The position numbers and the translations under genes were made by a program. A stretch of DNA of 64,000 bases, taken from Hippasteria phrygiana. Lineage: Eukaryota > Echinodermata > Asteroidea > Valvatida > Goniasteridae. Where the stretch lies: assembly GCA_037893225.1 (NCBI GenBank), contig JAZGUH010000022.1:3100001-3164000 (forward strand). Reading direction: 5' to 3'. Of this stretch, positions 32,818 through 44,978 are shown piece after piece (the first letter of the stretch is position 1; the number at the start of each line of letters is the position of its first letter). The notes below the pieces were generated by a model. It worked only from the letters and a program-made list of their open reading frames with translations, was not told where the DNA came from and searched no databases.

Positions 32818-35800
32818 GTAAAAATTTTCCCATGATTAAGAATTGACGTCATTGGCGTTCACTACGCTTGGCTGGATCCTCCCTCAAACAGTAATAATGA
32901 CCTCTGGCTGGTCATGGAGTGCTTTAGAGTAGACAAAACACCAAGTGGCATTGTGGAGAATCATTTCTACATCTAAACCATTGTCCATGAGAATTCTCAT
33001 TATGCCCATACTATACTGAAGTGAAGAGCCACATAAAATTTAAATTTGTTTTGAACTCATTTAGGTTTAAACAACCTTTTTTTGTTGGTACCATATAGCT
33101 GTATTCGATAACCAGTGCTTACTTGCCACGTGTGACCGGATCCTACGAAATGAGTCTTCAGGTCATTTTTTTTTAATACTTTGTTTTTGCTTGCATTGGA
33201 AAGAGCATACTTGGCTCCTCATTTTGATGTATAACTCAGTTTGACATCCTGATGAATTATGAACATTATGTGGGTGAAAACCTTGACAGTTCCTTTTGAT
33301 TTCCACAGTATAAGTCGTGTTTAATTAAGGGCCTGTAACTCAAATGTAACCCTAGCGACTTGTGACCCATTTTGTTGGGTTGTGTCACATATAGAGTGAA
33401 GCATGCTAGGCTCATCCATGTTTGTGCATAGACCCATGAAAAGCTTAAAATTAGTGTGGCTTTGATACAGCTGATTACGCATATCTCTACATTTGTATGG
33501 GTTTTTCATGAGTTAAGAAAACACACTGCATGTATTGTTGATCTCAACGATGATCAAGGCTAAGCAAGAATAAATGCACTACATACGCATGCAGCATACA
33601 TGCATGCACCATGGTCGCGCGATGCTGTTTTCAGACTGTGTGAATTGTTCTTCGGTCAGGTACACAATGTCCACATCCCTCCAATATTGGCCGTGCCTGT
33701 GACGCCTTCAAAGCATCGTTGAATATAGCTGTACTCACAATGTTACAGAGATGTCACATTTATTATGGCTTTTGGTCTCTTATCAAGGATTTTGCTTTGA
33801 ATGTGATGTGGATTTGATTCGAGTCAGACTTTGTTCAATCAATGCGCCGTACAAAGGCTGTACTATAAAGTGCCTTAGCTTTATAGGGCGCCCTCATCTG
33901 GTAGCCGTTCCGGCCCGCCTTCATGTCAGAAAGTCGGACTCAAATGCATGTGTTTCAAATACTGCAGTTTGATTGGCAGCGACCATTCTCGGCAAATGAA
34001 CCCCATCCGTGTACTGCAGATGGGTTGGTTTATATGCGTCAAATCTGGTAGGATTCTCAAGTCATGGTTACGCTTAGAATACCAACTGCCGCTGGAATGT
34101 ACTGCCAAATCATGCTGCTTGATATTACAGACCCACGATTTACCCTAACTAATTGGCAAATTTACAAATCTTTTTGTCTCTGAGGAAACTTGTTTACACT
34201 AGGTTTGCATACATGTAGTTCCTTTTGAGAGCTAGTACAACAAATATTACACACATTTGTGTACTCGTAGCCCCGTGCCATTCGATTAGCTCTGATGTCA
34301 TACTCGGGGGCTCACTCGGGTGAGCTACCACAGACCCCGTTTGCGGAGCAAAGTCACTGGTGGAATTACGTCACAAGCATGCGTAGTTAAGTCTGATTAC
34401 CCACAGATTCTACTGGAGCGTGGAATTTAAAATGGCTTACCTCAAGGCTGATTGTGTAGTTAAGGACCCTGTTCCTATAAGAGAACAAAATCCACTTTTA
34501 AGTTATTGGACTTACCAAACTAGGTTGCGACATTAAAAACCAACGGGTACATGTATGTCGTAGATAGATGGCAGGGTTTTAAATTTTTTTGTGGGAAAGT
34601 TTGGGGTTAAAACGACAAGGAAGATGACAAAAGGCAATATGAAAATAGAAACCAACATGAAAATAGAAACCACACTGATTCGCAAGACACCAACTGCAAA
34701 ACGTAAGAAAATTGCATTTTCTACCACAAGAAACTGTTTAATTTTTTTTTTTAAATGTCATTAGAATTGAGAGAAGTATATAGGTCGATAAATTCATTTT
34801 GGAATGATAAAAACGACATTGACTTGAATTTGATCAAATATAAAGAGGGGCCCATAACTACACAATCGCCAACTCAAGTGCTGGATTACATCAACACTAG
34901 AGGGTGTTTGAGCGTTTTATTAGCCCAGCTCTCGTAGCTAACCCGTCTGCCTTCACCCGAGTCGATCCGGGTGAGTTACTCGAACGCACCCTATAAGAGG
35001 CATTCATAAATACCTAAGACAGTTTACCTGTTCCTATTTTATATCAAGAGCCCGTCACGTGGGTGGTTTAATGGCTGATAAAACACAAACCGGTTCTAAA
35101 CACTTTTTGCTGCAACAAACGTGGCCCCTGAACCAGGAAAATATTTTACAGATTCACGTCACGCATGCCACAGATTCACGTCACGCGCGCCACAATTCAA
35201 TATTTTGGGTTTTTTTCAAAAGAAGCTAAATTGTTCCACAGAAAGTGGGTGGGTTTTGAGGCTTAGGAAAATTGTGGGTAAGAGAATAATTGTGTTTAAA
35301 CCCATTTTTAAATGAATTGTAGTTTTACACCATTAGGAAAACGAGTAATATATATGTAAAAATCTTCTTGACCGAGCCTGAAAAGTTGTAAAAAGTTTGT
35401 CTGCTTTTCCCTTATATTTTTTTTTTAAACAAATTATCAAAATAAGTTGTTTTTAAAGTTCAAAATTGTAAAGTTAAAATTCAGTTGCATTTCTAGTACA
35501 GAATTGTGGTTTGTGTGTTTATTGCAAAATAAAATAGAATTTTTCCTGCTTGGGTCATTATCAGCGTCCAGGCCCCAAGGCAGTTTTTAAACGTACTTGT
35601 TTAAAACTGGCCCACCGCATAGATCAGCACTAAATTCACTAGAGTCGGTCCAGCGGGTCCAATGAGTATTTCGAGCCCTGATGTACAATGCCCAAGATCA
35701 ATTGACGTTTGGAACTTCAAAAAATAATGTACATAGTATAGTACATGGGGCCAAGCAGGCCGTTACGTGTTTGAAAGCTTCTGAGTATATTTCCTATTGT

Positions 35801-36355
35801 ATTGGATACTTTTGTAATGATCCACCCCCTTCCACACGCAGGACCTTTGTATTGTCATTGATGTCATACCGATACCCGTTCAAGCAGCATTCATACATTT
35901 TTTTAACAGAACTAGGCAGATTAAGTGTTTATCCAAACCCACTCAACTACTGCGTCCGCATCCCCTTTCTCGCTATACAGCATTGTAATGACTTTAGTCT
36001 TCCACCCCGCCCCCTCACATAAAAATAGAAGGTTGAAGCATGTATATTTTGCAAGATGAACAAGTTCCAGAGATGGTGCAGAATGAACCAACTCTTCAAG
36101 TTGAATGTGACAATTACCCTCTCGGTTCGGAAAAACTGGGGAGTCGGACACCTTCCCCCAAAGTTGTCTCTCCTTCAGATTTCTCTGACTGCATAATTCA
36201 TTCCCTACACAAAATCTTTTAAAAGTTTCCTTCCTGGCTTGTGATGATGAATTTGGATGAGGGAAGGAAATTTGATTTGCATTATTGATTAAAGAATATG
36301 CTGTTGCTATGAAAGACAAATAAGTACCTCACAGGTGTACTTGTACTTTCCTTAA
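32818..36355 (+). other. Neurabin intron, 5' part
   Basis: Start of a 21.7 kb intron (32818-54551). No further exon is expected here because the flanking exons join within one PDZ codon. Visible items are a 21 bp direct repeat 'cagattcacgtcacgcryg' pair at about 35150-35190 and a one-armed relative (35555-35630, 'ccccaaggcagtttttaaacg') of the foldback element at 54691-54821. The small open frames on either strand show no family signature. Confidence 0.7.
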
Positions 36356-36838
36356 ATGTAGTGTACACGATTGGTAATTCTCCAATTTTTTTTACTGAAT
36401 TATTACAAAATACCTTACTTAGACTGTAAGTTAATAGTAGTCTCAATCATTCTGTGAAATTATGGCACCAGGTGTGCTGTCGTTGTCAAGAAAAGTGGAA
36501 ATTGATATCGTCTTCCAACGATTTCCAGCTGGAAATCGTTGGAAAACTGCCCTGTAGCCTTTAGTCAAGGCGCGCGTGGCTACCCGGACGAGTGGCGCGC
36601 TGGACATGCTGGCATTCAGGGTGCGTCACGTGTCCAGCTGGTAGCCACGCGCGCCTTGACTAAAGGCTATCATCCGCCTGACAGTTGAAAACGAGTGCCG
36701 TTTTTCTCTCGGTTTTTTCGCCATCCAACAACGCATAACTTTGAACAGGTGAGTGGAACGATATTTCCTATAACATACTAACCCCCAAATCCGCCCATTT
36801 TTGAAAATTGCAACAATGACCAATCATGTACACGGCCT
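36356..36838. mobile_element. TTAA-flanked foldback MITE, copy 2
   Basis: Bounded by TTAA at 36352-36355 and 36839-36842, as in piggyBac-type insertions. Termini are ATGTAGTGTACACGATTGG and the complement of CCAATCATGTACACGGCCT. The centre carries two nested perfect palindromes: CCAACGATTTCCAG / CTGGAAATCGTTGG (about 36517-36544), and a 30 bp inverted repeat from TAGCCTTTAGTCAAGGCG (about 36555) to CGCCTTGACTAAAGGCTA (ending near 36669). A reverse-orientation copy lies at 46917-47389. Confidence 0.9.
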
Positions 36839-36842
36839 TTAA

Positions 36843-37105
36843 GGCAATGAGTCTGTACGAGAAATTGTGAAGAGCATAACAAGAATGAGAAGTTGGTCAT
36901 TTGATACAATTGTTTGGACTTGAAGTTGGCTCTGACACATGTTTTCTTAATGCTCAAATATTCATTCCCCATAGGTTTTGAATGAGAAGGTATTTATGGA
37001 CATTTTTGTGTGGAGGAATTGTAGATTGTGGCATGATCTCACAAATAATCAAACTGGAATTTTCAACAATATTTTCAGTAAGTCACACATTGGGCAGAAT
37101 TCTAT
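36843..37105. other. Intron, nothing recognised
   Basis: AT-rich intronic DNA between two MITEs. No ORF with a family signature, RNA gene or repeat is recognised. Confidence 0.6.
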
Positions 37106-37274
37106 CAGTGGCGTAACTAGGTGGAATTTCTGGGGGTGTGTGGGGGGGAGGCACCCGCGGGTGCACACATTTTTTGAAGGGGGCACTGAAAGTACATTAA
37201 CTTGCTTAATTTTGTGTACATTTCAAGATTTCAAATGGGGGAGACACCCCCCCCCCCCCCCAGTTATGCCACTG
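37106..37274. mobile_element. Short hAT-like MITE
   Basis: Termini CAGTGGCGTAACTAGG and the complement of CAGTTATGCCACTG. The flanks AATTCTAT (left) and GGCTCTAT (right) could be a mutated 8 bp target duplication, typical of hAT elements. The interior has G- and C-runs and no coding capacity. The terminal word is common in animal MITEs; family assignment is by resemblance. Confidence 0.7.
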
Positions 37275-37972
37275 GGCTCTATTTTCAATGGATTACTTCG
37301 AAAAAGGAAACATCAGATTAGTGCGATTCATTTATTTCAGGTTCAGAACGGAAGCTAGAGATTCGTAGAGGATTTGTGGTATGGTGTTGGTGGAAACAAA
37401 AACTATCGAGTCAGAAAAATTGAAAAGATTAGAAAAAGATCCACCAGATTTGGGTTTCCAGGAAAAGTACAGGATCTGTCGGATTTGTGTTTTATGGATA
37501 GAAATGAGAGGGATGTCGTTTGCCAATGCACAGTTACCATGGTAACAGATCCAGCCTCGTTTTGACGGATCAGTTGTGTATGCGCAGGATTCTGTTTTGT
37601 AGAACACGTCTGGAATAAAGGGAATAGCCCCGGCAATTTTCTGTGAATTTGCCGCTGCATTTGCAAATCCCTTGTATTCCCTTCCCGGACTGCCCAGGGA
37701 AACCAATGAGAGATTGCGTTCTTTCCCCAAGAACTGTCCAACCACTGCGTCCTTGTTTTCCAAATCCCCGATATTCCTCTTGATCTTGCCACAACCTCAA
37801 GCACCAGGTTACAAGGCTTTGGGGACATTTTGCGTTCCATTTTCCTAGTAGAATGACTAGTGCATCAGTGGACAGCTTTGCTGTGAATCCCAGGAGGGGA
37901 GGGGGAAGTTTCTTTAAGATCTGCTTTACAGAAAATTGTAGCTTAGCTTGTTTTGTTGGTTACCAACCAACC
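37275..37972. other. Intron with long but unrecognised minus-strand frames
   Basis: Two overlapping minus-strand open frames (37332-37763 and 37403-37840, about 143-145 codons) occupy this stretch in different frames. Neither shows a recognised domain, and two frames being open together argues for chance. A conserved non-coding element or decayed gene cannot be excluded. Confidence 0.35.
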
Positions 37973-38226
37973 AACCCGGGGTCAATTTTATAGAGCTGCT
38001 AAGCACAAACATCTGCTTAGCACCCAAAATGTCTTGCTTAGTCAAACCCGGTTACCAGCCAACAGGCCACGGGATTTTTTCATGCTAAGCAAACAACAGC
38101 CGAATGCCAGCCACAAACGATACACTTCACATCCAAATCTGGTTGGTAATCCTGTATTTACCAAGGAAGACTTTTCATGCTAAGCACATTGTTGTGCTTA
38201 GCATCGCCCTGAAATTGGCCCCTGGT
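37973..38226. mobile_element. MITE with GGGGCCAATTTC-type termini
   Basis: Left terminus CCGGGGTCAATTTTATAGAG then CTGCTAAGCAC; right terminus is the complement of GTGCTTAGCATCGCCCTG followed by AAATTGGCCCCTGG. The word CTTAGC/GCTAAG is repeated several times inside, which is characteristic of this widespread invertebrate MITE type. No transposase is present. Confidence 0.75.
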
Positions 38227-39396
38227 TGTTTGGATGCCTGCTTTAAAGTGCTTAGAAGCAGATGTTTGTTGGACAGGTGCCCTCATCAGAAGATGCATTC
38301 ACTCAATAACATCCGAATATGTATGTTTATCCCGGAGAGACGTTTGCAGGTGATTAGTTTTGCAGCTCATGGTTGGAGGAGCAGGGGCGGATCCAAAGAG
38401 GAATTTTGGGAGTCAGTTCCCACAAATTTGTGGGACTTCAGATAGACTTGGCCCCCTCCAAAAAAAAACAATTTTTAAAAATGTTTTATTTATAAATCCC
38501 TCACTGTTGTTACACCCCTGCTGTCTACTGTCCCACCCCAGCCCTTCATGATTTTCTCTAAGTGCATATGTACATGTATATGTGCACGTACTTGACAGGT
38601 GTACGTACCTGGTTCCTTACAATGAACAACATCTTCCGGGATGCCTGCGGCAATGTTTTTTAGTCGGTCCTCGCCTGCCTTGGACGTAAGCTCATTCGCC
38701 CCGGGGTGGATAGGCAGACCAGAACATGTGTGATGCAGGGTGTTTGTTTTGGGTTTTTTTTTTGGGAAAAGGTTTATGTTGCAGCTGCAATTGGATCAAA
38801 GGCTTACGAGTTGGGTTTTACCGGCGACGGGAAGTTCAGTGTCCACGATTTACACGGTTCGCCTGCAGAGCGTCCACCCCAAAAAATCAGATGTTGCAAC
38901 ATGAAATTCCTGGCGACATGTAATGGATTTTCCATTTGGCTCTCTCGGTATTGAGGTTTTTTTTTTTTTTTTTTTTTACGGATCGGAATTCTTGTCATGT
39001 GCGCAAAAGCTGTTTTCCATTTTAAGTCGGTTTTCTCCGGCCTCATTTGAACTCTCGGGCATTCCAGACAAATTGACGAAGATTGTGTTTGGATTGAAAT
39101 TTGGATTGAAGGACACACTGGCTAATGTCTGTAATAAGACGAATGATTGGTTTTTTCTGTTGGGGAATGTGGAGGGGAGGCATTCAAGTCAAGCTTATAC
39201 GTAGATGTTGTTTGTATATGGTTGACATTAAAAAAGTACTTTGTGTGCAGAAATCTTGTTGAGTTATTTTGTTCATAAATTCTGACTGCAATGGACACCT
39301 TTTTGAACGTTTATGAAACTGAGTTTTGTTCAGTTGTGAATGCAGACTGTTTAGGTATATTTTGCTTTATTCCCCACTCGAGTGTATGCGGGTCAT
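38227..39396. other. Intron, no gene recognised
   Basis: Contains a hAT-like fragment 'aggggcggatcc' near 38384-38396, T-runs near 38751-38762 and 38957-38976, and otherwise unremarkable AT-rich sequence. Short plus-strand frames around 38706-38954 run through the T-run and do not resemble a known protein. Confidence 0.55.
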
Positions 39397-40046
39397 TATG
39401 CAGGCGTCACACCGTCCCGAAATTGACACCAGATGGCCATACGAATATGGAATTTTGAATTTCGCACGAAGATGGCCCCGAACTTGGTCAACAGCCAATC
39501 AACAGCCGAAGCAAGTACGATGCCTACAGAAGGTCACACGATGGCACCCGAACCACACACGAAGGCAACACGAAGATGTGAATTTGTATTAAGTAGTTTA
39601 CCCGCAGGACACACGAAGGCCACACGATGGCTATACGACATCGTATTGCCTTCCTAAGACAATCGGGCAGCTTCTTGTTTCCTTCGTATTGTCTTCGTGA
39701 GGCGAAAAATGCCCGATGGCACCGATGATCACACGAAGTAAAGACGAAGATAAGACGAAGATGACACGATTTGACAAGATGCCCTCACGATGGCCTTACG
39801 AAGGGCAAAATGGACACAAGAATTCAACACGAAAATGAACCTTCGCAAGGTCCTTCGGCAATTTTTGGGCATGCCAAAGATTTTGCCACCGCTCATGAAG
39901 CCTGAGAAACTCCACCGGCGGTCATACGATGGCTTAAGATGCCCTCACGAATGGCCCGATGTTTTTACGATCAGAGCCGAATTTGAACATTTCCTTTATC
40001 GTGTGTCCATCTGGTGTCAATTTCGGGACAGTGTGACGCAAGCATT
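39397..40046. mobile_element. 650 bp TIR element with internal ACGAAG/ACGATG words
   Basis: Inverted termini of about 40 bp: GCGTCACACCGTCCCGAAAT followed by TGACACCAGATGG at 39403-39435, against the complement at about 40007-40039, with few mismatches. The interior is crowded with the words ACACGAAGG, ACACGATGG and their complements in a degenerate, irregular pattern. Open frames through it (e.g. 39790-40185) have no recognised domain. Class unknown; a non-autonomous DNA transposon is most likely. Confidence 0.8.
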
Positions 40047-41780
40047 AGAGAGTACTCGGTCAGGTAAACATCACGTTGATGTATCTATCACGAAGATATT
40101 TGGACATCAGAAATGTACGTCTTGTGCATTTTATCTTGCTGCTTCCGCATTTCACAAACACATTTCTGCAATTTTCCCAATTTAATTTCTTTTCAAAAAT
40201 ATATGGTAGAATCAAACGGGGTTTCCCTCAATTCAAATGTCGATCTTACCTAAACCTATTAAAACCCAATTGATGTATTTATTCCTCGTTAGACCTGGGT
40301 AGCACTGAGGCCACGTCACAAAAAAATGCTTTTCCCTCCAGATGACTATTAGTGTAAAATTATTGTGAAAGTTAAAACATGATTTCCCACTCCAGGTAGT
40401 GACCCAGATTATATTATTTTCACATGTATAATAATTTCCAAGAATTATACCTCGGGGAGACACTCCTGTGTACAAACTTTACATACCTATTTGAAAAGAA
40501 CATATTGACCTATGAACTTCAAAGTTTGGGAATCTTAATCTTGGAGCATTTCCAACCATTTTCAGTTTTGAAACGACAACTTTTTTGCTTCTAGAAAGGT
40601 AGTTGTGGCAGTAGAGAGACATCCGAATGTCTTTATTTATAGGTCCCTATGTCTCCCTAAGTACATTATGTAGATCACTAAAGTGTCTCCCCAATGGTAA
40701 AATCGTAGCTACAAATAAAGTATTTTTTAAGCCCTTGAAAAACAAATTCATTCTAGCTGCCAGCATCCCTTTATGATGATGCTAAATCAAAGATTTGGTG
40801 CAAAGTTGTTATTTACTGCAGTGTATAGAACCCTTACAAGTATCACATGGCCAATTTTTTTTCACCTCGGACCTTTCCTTACTTAAATAGCTGAATGGGG
40901 AATTCCCTGTTAGCAACAAATCATGTTTATTTATTGACACAATGTTTAGGGTCCTCAAATCATGGCATGGGGTGCTCCACCTGTGCCCCCTCCCTCCTCC
41001 CCATGAGTCAACTTCAACATGGCCGATATTTAATCTTGTCTTTGCTTGTACCTACCGCTTTATCCCCAAAAGCGCCGGAGGAATGCTAGTCGCCTTCACA
41101 AATTTGTGTGAAGGAAACTCAAAGCATCGTGGGTAACTTGAAGTTCCCACAACCTCTGCATGCAGCCCACTAGCGCCAGTACAAGTGGACCAATTGCAAT
41201 GATTGCCCAGCATGCCAAATTTAAATGCCATCGTGGCGCATGCACTGATGTGGTTGCACGCTACATTGAGTGCTCATCAAGTGCTGCAACTAGATGATTC
41301 GCTGTCAACATTCTGTGCATGGGGAAGTGTTGGCCATAGGTTACAGAAATATTGTTTTCTCCAGTGCCCTTGGATAGGGTGGTGGGTACAAGGGAAAATC
41401 TCACCAGGAACTCTAAACTTAACCTTGGTGTAATAATACACCATGCTTAATAGCAATGTCATAATCACTGTTGGGGTTATCAGACACTTGTTAGTGTTAC
41501 ATGCAGTAGGATGCACTGCAAGAATGGATAAATGTGCATTCTGGTTGAATTCCTTGTACATGGCTCGCAAAAGGCCTTTTCTCACATTAGAGCCTCTCGA
41601 TCCATGTTGAAGTCAACTCAGGCAGGGTTAAACTCACCTTTGCTCATTTCACTGTACAGTTTTTAGTGCAGGTGAGTATTTCAATGGGACGAGAAACCTC
41701 AACCCTGGCTGGGAACAGGGTTGAGTCCAATCTGGGGCAAAACCAATTGAGGGTGGGGGGGGGTGGTTGATAGAACATGA
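40047..41780. other. Intron, no gene recognised
   Basis: Low-complexity AT-rich intronic DNA with no repeat or RNA gene that I can define. The segment at about 40940-41140 is more GC-rich and less repetitive than its surroundings. Confidence 0.5.
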
Positions 41781-41928
41781 CATTTGTCTAAAAGTCGCCG
41801 CTGGGGACAGCAAGCAAATCTGACATCATAATGACAAACTTCCCCTGTGTGTCCAGCACTAAGCACAAGAGTCTGTCTTGCTCCGTCAGATTTGTTTGCT
41901 GCCCCCAGGGGCGACTTTTAGACAAATG
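41781..41928. mobile_element. 148 bp foldback element
   Basis: Arms of about 44 bp: CATTTGTCTAAAAGTCGC followed by CGCTGGGGACAGCAAGC on the left, and the near-perfect complement on the right ending CGACTTTTAGACAAATG. The loop is about 60 bp. No clear target duplication. It can form a strong RNA hairpin in the neurabin pre-mRNA. Confidence 0.85.
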
Positions 41929-42380
41929 GCATCAGTGGGCTACATTGTAGATGGGACTTGATATAAACAGCTCTCAAAAGTAACTTCATGGCAGAAATAA
42001 TTGCCTGCTTAATATACCTTAATGTGAATTAAACTACAAAATGACGCAGATTCCTCTCGGCAGTCAACATCCTCTTTAATTAAAGGCCTTTTTTTCCTTC
42101 CTTTGGGGAGGGAAGGTGGTGGTAAAATGTCCTCCCCCCTCATCCCTGGCTTCCCCTTCAACTGTCTACCTCTTCAACTGTCTACACCCGACACCCAATA
42201 AAATCTTCCATCTGTTGAATTACTGCCAGATATTTAAAAATATATATATATATATCAGCATTTTTGTTATCTGTTTTATAATGCTAATTATCATCAAAAG
42301 TTTGTTAGCTGAAATAATTAGGTTTAACTGGAGCAGGAATATTGAATATAGGATCCCATAAGCCGATTGCCATTGTCTAT
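41929..42380. other. Intron, microsatellite only
   Basis: A short (TA)n run at about 42238-42255 and AT-rich DNA. No gene or RNA feature recognised. Confidence 0.55.
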
Positions 42381-43044
42381 AGCCCTGTCCGCACTGGACT
42401 TCTTTAAAAAACTTAGATGGGTACTTTTTCCATTTTAAGTCCAGTGCGGACAGCCTAGGACGTTTTCCTCTCAGTTACTTTTCCTGAGTCCAGCGGTTAC
42501 TTCTACCGGCCAACTGCTGCCCAGGAAAACTGACCAGGTAACTTTTCCCGAGACAATAAGTCCAGTGCGGACAGTGCGAGTCGGTAAAAGCGGCTCAGGA
42601 AAGCGTACATCCGGCCCGAGCGCGAGGTCATGCTACACTGGGACACCACGCATGCGCTTTGCATTGTTTCACCGCGGTGCGGTGCACGTGGCAAGTTTCC
42701 AAATTCCAGTGCGTTGTTCCTCTTTTGGTCGCAATCATGGCATATTTTATTATTGATACAGTCGGAAGTTTGATTGGTGCTAAAGATGTAGTCCTACGTG
42801 TACACATCAGCCGGAAAAATGAAAAGGCACGCGTGATTTGGGTCAATCGCGTCAATGTAGAAAGGTCACGCAAAGCGCCCCCATGAGTCGTTATATTGAC
42901 AGCTCGGTTACTTCTCCCACGGTCTCGGTAAAATGTTCCCGTGTCGAAAGTCCAAGTGTGGACAGTGGTCACATTTGACCATTTTTCATTTTACCATTGT
43001 CTCGGTAAAACATTCCCCCAAAAAAGTCCAGTGCGGACACGGCT
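42381..43044. mobile_element. AGCC...GGCT element with TAT duplication, copy type 1
   Basis: Flanked by TAT (42378-42380 and 43045-43047). Termini are AGCCCTGTCCGCACTGGACT and the complement of AAGTCCAGTGCGGACACGGCT. The word AGTCCAGTGCGGACA recurs inside (near 42430-42455 and 42560-42575, and as a variant near 42948). The interior has 'ggtaaaa' and 'cccgagac' words but no transposase. A 3 bp duplication is seen in PIF/Harbinger-type elements, but the assignment is tentative. Confidence 0.85.
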
Positions 43045-43047
43045 TAT

Positions 43048-44978
43048 CTCTCGTGCAACCTGCTTTTCGCCGGACCTGTCAATCATTCCAGAGTCTTGCG
43101 TTTGAGGACCATGCACCTTTTTGTTTTTATTACTCGTAAAAATCAATTGATGTAGTCAATTATTGACTTGAAAGCATTACCACTTGGCTATGGGGGAAAT
43201 AACCAGAATTGTATCAAGTGGGTAGCTCAATAGATCTGCCTGTACACGTTTTGACCAGACATTAATAGGATAGACTCACTGCTGATGTTTGGTTTTTTTT
43301 TTAGACTGGTTTATTTGGAAATTGACGTACCTATAGTAGCCCTTGCTGAATTAGTGTATGCTGTATGCTGTATTATTCGTGGGTTGTTTACTTGACTAAA
43401 ACAAGACTTTTTGATTGAAATCACGTGCAGCAACAAATCAGGAAAAATGTTGTTTATGTGCATTTTGAGTAAAATCTTCTAAAGCATCTAAGAAAAAGAA
43501 AAATAAGAAGTGTGAGTTATTATTGTCTGAGTCGAAAAGCATGGTTGCCTCCATCTAAACCGTAAGTCATATTTATGTGCAAAACTCTCTAAATTCAATG
43601 TGAACAAAATGGACGAAAAATGAAATGAACATCTTTGATAATCAGCATTTACAAAAATCAGCATACACAAAAAATCAGCATACACAAAAAATCAGCATAC
43701 ACAAAAAATCAGCATAAATGAGTTAGAATATAATTACAATATTTCGCATAAAGTTCAATGGATAGTCATCTGCATAATGTTGCAAAAAATTACAACCAAC
43801 AAACTCGGTGTAAAAAAGCAGCATGTGTAAAAATTAGCGTGAACAACGTTGTCTGTATATTATAGAAAATAGGTAGAATTGACATCCGCAGCATTTACAC
43901 TGATTGTTCGTCTCGCTAGATAATCATCAGCTCTGTATCCCAAAAATTAAGACATACAAAATCAGCATGGGTGAACATTGGTATGCACAGAATTTGTTGG
44001 TTGTTTCATATTCTATAATCGTTGATCGTGCAAACGTCCCGGAGCAAGCAAAAATTAAAACCTGTGATGTGTTTCAGTTAATTGTCTCAGAACACAGCTT
44101 GAGGTACTTCTCCCCTTCAACCTAAACAAAATTAAAACTTTGATTGCAGCATTTTTCTTGGAAACACTTCATCTAAGAAAACAAAATCAGCGACAGTATA
44201 TTTTTTTAGTGGTAATCCACACCCCAGTGGTTGATGGCAGTGATAAAAATAATTCAGGCTTTATTTGGCAAAAATAAAATTGCACTGATTATAAAACTGG
44301 GATTTTAGTTTTAAAATAGCTGGATCGGAGAATGATGTTGGTGTCCGGGCTTGTACGGGAGGATCAAGCTACTGTTTTGTGGCCAAATCTAACTTATTTT
44401 TGAAGAGAGTTTAGAGCATTCACGCAATGTTTACACCGATCATGTGTCTCGTTGCATGGTCATCAGCATCTAGTATTGCAGTTGCTATAATAGCCTATGT
44501 GGGGATCAATTTAGAATGTGGCGGTCGCTGGCAAGAGTATAATTACTTGACTGTCTGCTCAGATATATATAGAGCAACCCTAGATAGTGTTTCTGGAAAA
44601 ACTGGATCACGGGCCAAAACCACGCCTGTCATTTAAGGAAAGGAAAACAAGATAAGATTGACAGTATTCTCCCAGGATGTCCAGTGCTGGTGAAGATTAC
44701 TGTGGGGGTGTGTTTATATACAAGGTCTGAGGGCGGTATTTCTATTTATAGTAAAAGTCGGCGATGTTCCTTAAACGTAAAATTGAGAACTGGAGTATTT
44801 GTGTGGGGGTATACACGGGCTGAGAACTGCTGGGTATTTGGTAAGGATGTCACTGTAAGCCTGTGCGTGTGTCAAGAGCTTCTATCTGCTATATTATTTC
44901 TGCTATATTATATTGATAACTGAAGTGTCTTAGTGGGGTATGTGTACACAAGCTGGGTAGTTGGGTGTGGGGTCACTA
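43048..44978. other. Intron with 17 bp tandem repeat
   Basis: A four-fold tandem of ATCAGCATACACAAAAA lies at about 43641-43718, with scattered related 'atcagcat' words on either side up to about 44190, as if an older array has dispersed. The rest is AT-rich with no recognised gene. Confidence 0.6.

Noticed and set aside
37332..37840. Two overlapping minus-strand frames of 143-145 codons
   Set aside because: Open in two frames at once, no domain, no splice context; kept only as a note on the intron segment.
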